A stretch of 64,000 nucleotides of DNA from Tetradesmus obliquus (lineage: Eukaryota > Chlorophyta > Chlorophyceae > Sphaeropleales > Scenedesmaceae). Of this stretch, positions 53,138-62,701 are shown piece by piece. Location: the NCBI GenBank assembly GCA_030272155.1, contig CP126204.1, positions 2,533,501 to 2,597,500 of the forward strand, in the 5' to 3' direction. The position numbers and the translations under genes were made by a program. Numbering within the stretch: the stretch's first letter is position 1; every line of letters begins with the position of its first letter. Below the pieces are notes generated by a model that was not told the DNA's origin, did not search any database, and saw only the letters and a program-made list of their open reading frames with translations.

Positions 53138-53500
53138 CTATGCCGTCTTCAGTGCCGTCAGCTGCTGCGCCACCGCCTGCACCCCCGCCAGCACCACCTC
53201 CCTCTCCCCTGGCACTAACCGCCTACCAAACCTCGCCCCAAACTTTTTGGGGTGCCAGTGCATGAGCTCCTTACGCAGCGCCAGCCTCATTGCATCAGGC
53301 CCTGAGGCACCTGGTGCCGGCATCTGTCTATATCTGGCTGCCAAATAGTTTTGCCACTTGCAAGGACACATTTTGCAACGCGCCATGTTTCAGCTATGCC
53401 GTCTTCAGTGCCGTCAGCTGCTGTGCTTATCTGCTTATCTGGATGCCAGCGCATGAGCTCCTTACGCAGGGCCAGCCTCATTGCATCAGGCCCCGAGGCA
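53138..53500 (-). repeat. Two extra copies of the NFKBIL1-like last exon
   Basis: Downstream of the true terminal exon (53966-53580) there are two tail copies. The near one (about 53500-53390) has lost its centre after ELMRWHPDK but keeps the start GASGPDAMRLALRKELMRW and part of the end. The far one (about 53312-53138) is complete and in frame to a TAG, but WHPDKFG reads WHPKKFG. Both lie beyond the TGTAA signal (53578-53574) that follows the true stop. Confidence 0.9.
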
Positions 53501-53579
53501 CCTGGTGGCGGCTGCCATGTCTAAGCCAGGCTAAATCCACTCTCGCAATACACACATTTTGCAACGCGCCATGTTACAG

Positions 53580-53828
53580 CTATGCCGTCTTCAGTGCCGT
53601 CAGCTGCTGCGCCACTGCCTGCACCCCCGCCAACACTGCCTCCTTCTCCCCTGGCACTAACCGCCCACCAAACCTTGCCCCAAACTTATCTGGATGCCAG
53701 CGCATGAGCTCCTTACGCAGCGCCAGCCGCATTGCATCAGGTCCTGATGCACCCCCAAACAGCAGGCTGCGCAGCTGCTGCGGATCCAACTGGATCTCCC
53801 TATGAGCTATTTGGAGCTGAGGCCCCCG

Positions 53829-53862
<34 letters not shown>

Positions 53863-54939
53863 GGCGGCCAGGGGATGTCTGCATAGCCTATGGGCTTGTG
53901 CTTGGGCCATGCGTCGAGTGCTGCCCACTTGGCTTCGTATGCTGCGCGTCTGTTGGGTGCAGCGGCCTGGCAGCAGCAGGGCGCATGTGGCACAGGGCAA
54001 GCAGAGCAGGTGCAGGGTAGCAAAAGCAGGATGTAAGAGCTTGCAGGAGACACACAGCAGGAGGGACAAGCATGGCAGAAGGCAGCAGCACAAAAAGGCC
54101 AGCAGAGTCGATGAGGATGCATAACTAAGGAGGCAATACGTGTCTCAAACCAGATGGCCTGAGCGCGATTAATGTCGTGTTACTAGAGCCGTTGCTTGGA
54201 GAGCGCAGCTGTGACAGCAGTCATGACATGACAGCAATCCTCGCATGACAGCAGACATCGCATGATCATGCTGTCTGAACCTCCGCAGCTCACCTGCTCA
54301 ATCTGCTGCATCATCGCTGCTCTCCAGTTGGAGTCCTTGGATTGCTCCTCCATAGACGCCAAACCTTGAACCCAAACCCCAAACCACAAACCCTGGGCTG
54401 AACCTATACCAACCCACCTGCTCGATCTGCTGCATCATCGCAGCTCTCCAGTTACTGTCCTTGGCTTGCTCCTCCCTCAAAATCCTGGCAGACTCTGCTG
54501 CTGCTACTTCAGCCTTGCGCTGGCGCTCTTTTGCTGCTGCATCCCGCTCTTCAGCGCCCCTGCCAAAGCCAGCGAAGCCTGACCGGCCGCCTAAGCGTGC
54601 GGCTGCAGCAGCGGCAGCAGCAGCAGCCACCTTACGGCCGTGGTCCTGCAAACAGCAGCAGCAGCGCAGGTACAGCAGGAAAGGTGGAAAACAGTGCCTG
54701 ACTAGCTTCTCATAGTGTGCTTGTGCTGACAGAGCATCACACATGCAAACTACGTGTGACACACACCCTGCAGCTGATAAACAGGACTCAGTAATGCCTT
54801 GCACAGCAGCCCATGCGGTTGGTGTGGAAGCACCTCCATTGCTAGCAGAAGAGGAATCGAGCAGCTTTGTAGCTGCCTGCAAGCCCCACCTGCATGTCTT
54901 GCCACAGCCTGTCCGCCCATGCTTCATCATCATCCTCGT

Positions 54940-54977
<38 letters not shown>

Positions 54978-57518
54978 CCACCCCCACTAGCTGGCTGGCC
55001 ATACTGCGCAGCAGCAGCAGCAGCAGCAGCAGTGCCACCCCACCCTGCACCAGACAGACTGCAGCAGTAGCAGCAGTGGCAGCAGAAGCGCAATGAGTGT
55101 GCGGCTATGCCGTGTATGCACGTGCATTGTCACTTCACAACGGTTGTTGCGATTGTGTGATTCGACTGACGCCACCAGCAGTGATTTTAAGCAGGAGCTG
55201 TGCGATGGTGCTGAGCTTGCAGGAGCGTTCACCCTTGTGTCCAATACACATTGCTGAGCCAGCACCTGGTCGCCTAAGCCCTGAAGAGCATCTATCACAA
55301 AGAAATCTTGCCGAACATAACATCAAAATGACGCACCCGCCCCAGCCTCCTTCATCATCACTCATCTCCTCCGCAAGCCGAGCCCTCCAACCATCGTCAT
55401 CATCTCCAGCAGCACCACCACCAGCAGCAGCAGCACCAGCAGCACCGGCTTCAGCCAGTCCTCTGCTGCCAGTACCCAGGCTGCTGTCGCTGCCGCTGCC
55501 GCTGTGTGCGGCAGCGTGTGGCAGGGGAGAGCCTTCCTGCTGGTTGTGCCGCTGCATGATCTGCTGAATGGTGAGGCCTGCATGGTTGGTGGCAGACAGG
55601 TCAACTGGCTGTTCTGCCCCCTGCGGCGCAGCAGCAGCAGCAGCGAGTGTAAGCAGCTGTTCCTTTTAGTTTGATGTACTTGCAAATATCACAGCACCAA
55701 GTGCGAGGGGTCTCGCAATGCCCGTGGTCTGCAGAACACAGGAGACAAAATATATTCACCACATGATTAACAGACTCAGCAGCAGCAGCAGCAGCAACAG
55801 CAGCGGATTACTGCAGCGCACCTGTTTGAGCTCTGACAGTGCCAGCCAGTGGCCATGCATTGCAGCCAGGTGCCCGGGTGTGTTGCTGGCAGAGAAAACA
55901 TCAAGCACGTGATAAACGTAAACATAACACAAACATACTCAGCACCAGCAGCAGCAGCAGGTTCCTGCAGCGCACCTGTATGAGCTCTGACAGTGCCAGC
56001 CAGTGGCCATGCATTGCAGCCAGGTGCCGGGGTGTGTTGCCAGCAGAGAAAACATTAAGCACGAGATAACGTAAAGTTGATGCAACCACACTCAGCACCA
56101 GCACCACCAGCAGCAGCAGCAGCAGGTCATGCAGCGCACCTGTATGAGCTCTGACAGTGCCAGCCAGTGGCCATGCATGGCAGCCAGGTGCCCGGGTGTG
56201 TTGCCAGCAGAGAAAACATCAAGCACGAGATAACGTAAAGTTGATGCAACCACACTCAGCACCAGCACCACCACCAGCAGCAGCAGCAGCAGGTCATGCA
56301 GCTCACCTGTATGAGCTCTGACAGTGCCAGCCAGTGGCCATGCATGGCAGCCAGGTGCCCGGGTGTGTTGCCAGCAGCATCCTGGGCAGATGGATCGGCA
56401 TGGCGCCTGCAGGACAACCAGCGGCGCATGCACGGCATGAGTGAGTTAGTATCGCGATTGGCTGGAACGATGCAAATCACGACATTGGCATGTAATCCTT
56501 TTACCATCTCCGGCTAAAGCCCAGCCATAAGAACAGGAAACAAAATCCTGCTGCTGGCGGCCATCACTGGCACTCCTGTGAGGTGCACCTTCCACCCAGG
56601 GTACCTGCTGTATACAAGATACTTGGCCACCTGGTTAAAACAAGAAGACTGTTTGAAGGCAGCAGAAGCCAGGCGTTGACGCAGTCCTGATGAATCACTG
56701 CATTGCTTGATCAACCACTTTTGGGCCCAGGCTGGGCGTCACAGCCCAGCAGAAGAGTGACCTGAGCAGCACGTCTTGAGGAAGCGGACAGCGCCCGATT
56801 GGCAGCAACCTGAATCATAATATGGGCGAAACGGCCAAAATACACCGCGACGCGGGCTTTGGCCTGCATCTATCACGCGCGTTCGAACGACACTGACTTG
56901 CCATCGCTTGCCATATCGACTGCGTGTTGTCTTCAGACCACGTCGATGCACGAGACAGCAAGTAAAGTTACGGTGATTGTTTGCCTGGTGTCGTGGGCTT
57001 GCCTTTGCTCAGGTGGGCGGGGCAGGGGATCGCTGCAGCACCGTAGCATCGAGACAAGTCCACCGCCTGATCCAGAACGATTCTTAACATAAACAATTTC
57101 CCAACATACAGTAATATAGTATGTTAATGCTTTTATAACACCACGTCAGCATGCATGTCGAACCAAAATTGGTCTGGTTCGTACATGAGCTCAGCCCGGT
57201 GCTAAGTGCAACACAGTACTGTTTCCTCCTCTCTGCAGCCATGCACCAAGCATTATACCTCGAACATAGAAAACCGCGAGCTGACGACTTCAAGCCTATG
57301 TGCTATGTGCTGGCACTCAACTTGACAGCTGCCGTGTACTGCCTGCCACTTGTGTCTGCCTCCCCACAGACTGTGCTGCAGATACTCATCTGGGATCCAG
57401 AAGCCTGCTGCAGGCACACCAGGCAACTGTGCTGCAGCTGTCTACCCACGATGTGCTGCAAACAGCAGGAACTGTGGCCACGCAAGGACCCCAGGCTGTG
57501 CAGGCAGAAGAACTGCCT

Positions 57519-57557
<39 letters not shown>

Positions 57558-60444
57558 GACCCATCTGCTGTACATCGCTACAGCCCCAGGAGACGCACAT
57601 CTGCCCCACTCAGCAACCAAGCAGCACCAACCATGCGGCTGAACCGCTCGTCCATGTTTGTGGAGCCTCCTGCGCCTAGCGTTGCTGCACCTGCACACAC
57701 AGGCCACAACGGCCATGAGAAGGCTGGAAATGGTGGATTTGATGGCAATCGGCTGCTCAGCAGGCCTGTGAGGCTCAGCTTGGCAGAGGCAGAGCAGCAG
57801 GTGATGCAGCCCAGTGCATTAGTGTCCCACAGGTGTGCACATGAGCATGGCCGTTTGCCCACACTGTTGCTGATTTGATTGTGGTTGAGGCTGTCTTGGT
57901 TACCGTGCTTTGTTGTCTAGAAGGTGCACTTTGCAGTGCGCAAGGAGACATGTTCAATTGCAGTCTTGCAGAGTTTGGCGCGGCAAGTCAAGGATACTAT
58001 TGAGGCGATGCATGTTCAGCTGTGCAGTTGTCAATTTAGTTCTACAGGGTTGATTGCTCTGTTGGAAGGATATGCATTGTTGAATTGATACGCATGAGTA
58101 GCCCCTCATCAAATGGTTGCAGCACAACAGTTGAGTCAGCGCAATGGCAGCACAGCATGCTGTTTCACACACAGCATAGCGCACGCAAATGCTTAGTGCA
58201 TTGCTTGCTGTGCGTGGTTTGCAGCACAGTAGGTATGCACGCAATACACTATGGTTGGCGGTCATTGCAAGCATACAACACACGGTTTGGGTTTTGACAA
58301 GCATCAAATGCTGAATAGACACACGCGAACAGCCCCTGTTGAACTGCATGTGCTGAATTGCATGCAATGTATGGGACGAGGTGCATAGGGCAGGGCAGCA
58401 CGCGCATATGGGGCAGGGGAGCATTCTGTGGGCTGCGTAAGTGTGCAAATCAGCTGCCTACTGCCACCAGGGTGGGGCACTGCATGATGATACGACTTGT
58501 TTGAACATTACTTATGTACTTGTACATTTGTGTGCTCCATCATATGCTTCCGACTTTCAGCAGTGTCAGCTGTTGTGGCAGCTGGTGGCAAGAACGCACC
58601 AAGCAATCATCACCTGCACTTGTGATGTTAGCTGAACTGGGCATGAAACCCTCACACTTGAACAGAGATCGACATGAATACAGACCATGAGCTGCTGGAT
58701 TGAGGATTAGCGCTGCCCTGCTACAAGCACATGTTGCTAGTTGTACATTGTGGACTGTTGTTTGTGTCACATTATAGCAGCACCATTGCACTGTGCACTG
58801 GTGCGTCCCATCCCTTGCAGGATGCGTCATTTACTGGATATATCAATCTATTACCTGCCTTGAAATGGTATATATAAGAGATATTTTGTATATGGATGGG
58901 TGTGGGTTGTGAGCTGTGAGTTGAGATGTGAGTTGAAGTGTGGGTTCCTGAAGTCCATTGTTTGGCAAGCAAGCTACATAGTGATGCCTACGGTGCGCCA
59001 GCAGACCATGGCTGTGCATACATGGTGCTGAGAATGTGTTGAACTGTTAGAACAGAACCCTGCGTGCGTTGCTGATCTGCGGTGTTGCAACAGTCACCAC
59101 ATAATGGTGCTGCTCATCACCATTTACCTTGGTTCTTTGAAACACAGGAACTATTTAAATCCGTGTATTTTCTTTTTCATGATGCCAATATGCGATGCAC
59201 ATTTTTGCAATGTGTGCAGGCCATGTCCCCTGCTTCCTGCAATGCATGTGTCAGAGGCAATTCTGTGGCGGTGCAGCACAAGACTGGACCGTCTTACTGT
59301 CTAATCGTATGTTCGGAGAGATCAACGCGACTGCTGCATTAGTACTGATCTACGGGTGCAAAGCACAAGGCTGCAATGAGCTGTTTCGTAGAGTTTAATG
59401 CTGCCACTGTGCTTTGCCACCGCTGCTGGGTGTTTGCACATCCACAGCTGCTGATGAATGCCCGGGGCTTGGCTTTCTTGTGGTTTGGTTGCTGTCTGCA
59501 ATGTGGCTGCGCAAGCAACTGTGCCGTTGCAGGCAGTTGCATGAGGTGTTCCAAAGAAGTTGTCTGATGGGAAAGCATTGCTACGCAGCTCCCAATCAAT
59601 ACTTACCTACGTCAGGATGCCAGTCATGCTGCTGCATGCTCATAGTCTGGCAACGTGCACGCTTTGACCGGCAAGCGTACACCATCTACCAGATGCTGGG
59701 TGTAGTAGGCAGGCGGGAATTGCGTTGCCTGTGTTCCTGCAAGCTGCACTGGCTGCTCATCCACTGCTGTCACTCCAGTACTTGTAACAACCACACATGC
59801 CATGACTGTGATGTTGCTGCTGCTGCTGCTGTTGCTGGTGGTTGCAAACAACAGTTGGCTTCCTTAGACAGCTGTTGCCAAGCAACGGCAGTGCTTGGTT
59901 GCATGATGATACTGATTATTTTCAACATGAGTAAGACATGTTGTGACAAACCCCACTCAGCTGCCGACCTACGACAAGAAAAGCATATATTGATTTAGTA
60001 GTACACAGTACTGGCCACACTGCTCACCTCAGCAGCAGGCCGACGACATCAGCGTGACCATGCCTGCAGGCCTGTTTGAGGGTTCATGCGGTGCAGATCA
60101 GTTGCACAACGGAAACAGAGTCAGCTGATTTTGTTGAGATAACACTTTTTAAGGTTTATGAGTGACTTGCATGTTTAATGGTGGTACATAATGCATTGAC
60201 TAGCCGCATAGGTGGCTGCAGCGGCTGTAGTGCACCCGCTGCCGGCTGTACACACCTGGTGAAGGCCGGTGTTTCCACTGTCAGGGTCCTTGTAGTTGAC
60301 AAGCGCAGGAGCAGCTGCAAGTGCTGCTCTTATCCTTCTTGCTTTGCCCAGTGCTGCATATTTCAGCAGCTTTGGACCATCCACTGGCTCAGCAGAATGC
60401 CTGCGCTTTGGCTTTTGCTTCTTCTTGCTGCTGTGTTTGCCCAT
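53580..60444 (-). CDS. NFKBIL1-like ankyrin protein
   Basis: Human NFKBIL1 (IkappaBL) is a nuclear ankyrin protein linked to splicing control. Exons: 60444-60256, an unseen exon, 56406-56307, 55620-55337, 55058-54890, 54645-54418, 53966-53580. Exon 1 codes MGKHSSKKKQKPKRRHSAEP, LLKYAALGKARRIRAALAAA and GNTGLHQ, a Lys/Arg-rich start and the first ankyrin half. The next seen exon continues DPSAQDAAGNTPGHLAAMHG. Then come an acidic DDDDGWRARLAEEM block, DEAWADRLWQDMQ (compare human FSAWSDRLAREH), an Ala/Arg-rich coiled region, and the C-terminal domain: ADIPWP, MRLALRKELMRWHPDKFGAR, VQAVAQQLTALKTA, matching human DVPWP...VRWHPDRF...ALSQALN. Exon 1 ends in phase 0 and exon 3 needs two bases, so at least one short exon is missing. 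Stop at 53580; TGTAA follows it directly. Confidence 0.82.
54293..54357 (-). repeat. Donor-side echo of the NFKBIL1-like penultimate exon
   Basis: EEQSKDSNWRAAMMQQIEQ followed by GTGAGC repeats the true exon end EEQAKDSNWRAAMMQQIEQ (54418, GTGGGT). It lies in the following intron. Confidence 0.92.
55821..56218 (-). repeat. Three donor-side echoes of the NFKBIL1-like ankyrin exon
   Basis: Tail copies of NTPGHLAAMHGHWLALSELI end at 56140, 55976 and 55821, each followed by GTGCGC (true exon end 56307 uses GTGAGC). Spacing is 155-167 bp. All share the same left flank (TTATCTCGTGCTTGATGTTT or close variants) and AGC tracts, so the unit contains intron DNA. The true exon alone has the DPSAQDAAG start. 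Confidence 0.95.
56946..58088 (+). CDS. Unrecognised small protein, nested opposite the NFKBIL1-like intron
   Basis: Two exons look coding: 57370-57800 and 57921-58088, joined in phase 0. They read CAADTHLGSRSLLQAHQATV, VLQLSTHDVLQTAGTVATQG, a poly-Ala run from CAG units, SPRRRTSAPLSNQAAPTMRL, SRPVRLSLAEAEQQ, then KVHFAVRKETCSIAVLQSLA and RQVKDTIEAM to a TGA. The product would be about 200 residues. Phase asks for one base before 57370; ATGCACGAGACAGCAA at 56946-56961, followed by GTAAAG, would supply a start, but this link is a guess. No domain recognised. The gene sits on the plus strand between the first and later exons of the minus-strand NFKBIL1-like gene, so it is nested if both models hold. 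Confidence 0.45.
58089..60255. other. Large intronic/intergenic stretch with a dispersed repeat
   Basis: No gene supported on either strand, although a missing small exon of the NFKBIL1-like gene may be here. A plus-strand fragment around 59640-59720 (VWQRARFDRQAYTIYQMLG) looks coding-like but has no context. At 58855-58950 lies the second copy of the repeat seen at 6355-6480. Confidence 0.4.
58855..58950 (-). repeat. Dispersed repeat copy 2
   Basis: Read on the minus strand: CTCAACTCACATCTCAACTC, then CCCACACCCATCCATATAC, then AAAATATCTCTTATATATAC. The same order of motifs occurs on the plus strand at 6355-6480. The region is locally AT-rich. Confidence 0.45.
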
Positions 60445-61045
60445 GGCTGGGTACAAGGGCCAAATTCACTTCAGAAGCCATTTGGCATAAAGTAGGTGTT
60501 TGTACGAGAAACAAGCAGTTGATCAGGGCCCGACCGGCAAGACAACAACACTCACTCAGCAACACTGCTGCTGGGCGCGAACAGCTGCAGGGGTGCACGC
60601 AGCTGCCTGTGCCGTTTGCCTTTGAATTAGGAGGTAACAGGCACTTACCTTGTCATATCACCAACGTGCTATGTGCTACTACTGAAGCCCTGCACCCTGG
60701 TCAGTTGTTGGTTCGCTGTCGTCATCAAGAGCACGTGCAGCGCATCCCGCCACACGTAAAACAGTTTCATTGCGTTTTCTCGCGTTCATCAAAATACATT
60801 TGTGTACGTAGCGTTCACCTGAGCCCCTATCTGCTCATTGTATTCATCAACGTAGCATCGCCTGTGCGGCCTTTCCAGCATCAAAAACGCAATGTCTAGC
60901 TTATAGCTAGACTCTCACGCAGGCAGAATGCCAGCAGAGTCTCTACTCAGTAGTGCACAGCCCAGCAAAAGTCTCACACAAGCAGCAAGCCCGTTCGGCA
61001 GCAGGGAGTCTCGGTACATAGCTCAAGGCAGCCTAAGTCAATCTC
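60445..61045. promoter_or_regulatory. Divergent promoter region, NFKBIL1-like / RSH
   Basis: 601 bases between head-to-head start codons. No core element identified by eye. Confidence 0.5.
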
Positions 61046-62666
61046 ATGATGGTGTACAACGTGCAGCTGAGCTCTAGCCCTTCTTCTGCTGCATGGGCAT
61101 CCAGCCCCCCAGCGAAGAGTCCTAGCCTGCCCATCGCGCGCAGACTCAGCAAGAGCTTGCCGTTGGGTGCACAGGATGCGGCTCCAGAAGTGCAGCGGCG
61201 CACGAGTAACGATGCAGTGGGCAGTCGCAGCAAGTTCTCGTTCTCGCACAGTTTCAGCAAGCCAAGCAACACGCCAGCTGCATCTATGGCCTCTGGCAGT
61301 GTGACTTCGTTTGCGAAGCCTCCTGCAGGGCCCAGCGCGTGCGCCAAGGTGCAGGTCGGGTTTGCACCCAGCCTGGCAGTCCCCAGCGATGCTGGTGCAG
61401 CCAGTGGCCTAGCGTCTCCCGGCAGGAGGGCTACAAAGTCCAGTCTACTCAGCAGGGCGCTGCTGGACACGCCGACCATCAGCAGCGAGTTGTATGGAGC
61501 GGCAGCGCCAACGCGGGCCTTCTCGGTGAGTGCTCGCACGTGTCGCTGTCGGAAGGGCTGATCAAGCACTGGTTGTGCTTGATCAAGGTTGATTGAGTTA
61601 TGGAGGCCTGCTCTGACCCTCTGTGTGCTGTTTGCAGGCCCTGCAGGTGCTGCCAATGCCTGATGCCACTGAGGCAGTAGACATGGCCCCACTGCTGAAG
61701 CTTCAGGTGCGCAGGCAGACCCAGATGGCCATGTGCCCATGTTGTTGTATATAGCAGCAGCGCCTTTGGCTTGCATGAGCGTTGTATGCTTGTACTGCTA
61801 CACTGCTTGCGCCGCAACACTGACTGCAGCAGGACACAGCATCAGCACGTGCAGCCTCAAGTCTGCAGCTCATTGCTGGGCAGCAGCTGGTGTGTTCCAG
61901 GGTATGTGTACATAAACAATCTTAAAACACCGCTGCAGTTGTGACACGCTGCACCAGCCAACTTTCATTTTCCCATCCCTGCATCCGCCGTGCTTGCACT
62001 GTATGCTTGCAGGAGCTGCACTCCGTGTTCCGCGCCAGCAACGTGACAGCAGCATACGCACTCGCAGCGCGCGCGCACGCCGGCCAGACGCGCAAGAGCG
62101 GCGAGAGCGTGCTGGCGCACTGCTGCGCCACCGCGCTGATCCTGGCAGAGCTCGGGCTGCCAGAGGATGCAGTCGCAGCAGGCCTGCTGCACGACGTGCT
62201 CTGTGACACGCCCATGCAGCAGTGGCAGCTGGAGCAGGTGCTGCCAGCGTCTGTTGTCTCGCTGGTGTCCAAGGTCTCGCAGCTGAACCAGCTGAGCCAG
62301 GCGTACCGCGACAACACGCACAGCCTGGAGGCGGAGGCCATGCTGGACATGCTCACAGGCATGGATGATGTAACGGCGCTGCTGATCAAGCTGGCGGACC
62401 GCCTGCACAACATGCGCACCATCGGCGCGCTGCCGCGTTGCAAGCAGGTGAGCGATCAATGGCTAGGCATGGGCTGTGTGTCAGCCTGCCGCATGTCATT
62501 CGCTGTTGAATAGGATCCAGGGACAGAAAGTGAGCAGCAAGGCCAGCAGTAGGGATGTGCTCCATGCTTGTGACGGTCTGCGTTGACAAAAGTGCACTCC
62601 AGCTATTCAGCACCTACGCGGGGCATTCCAGCTTTTCACTAACCTGCACTTGTCGCTTGCCTCTTC

Positions 62667-62701
<35 letters not shown>

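Noticed and set aside
56740-56830. Minus-strand QSGAVRFLKT as the missing ankyrin exon of the NFKBIL1-like gene
   Set aside because: It looks ankyrin-like, but neither its entry nor its exit phase fits the flanking exons.
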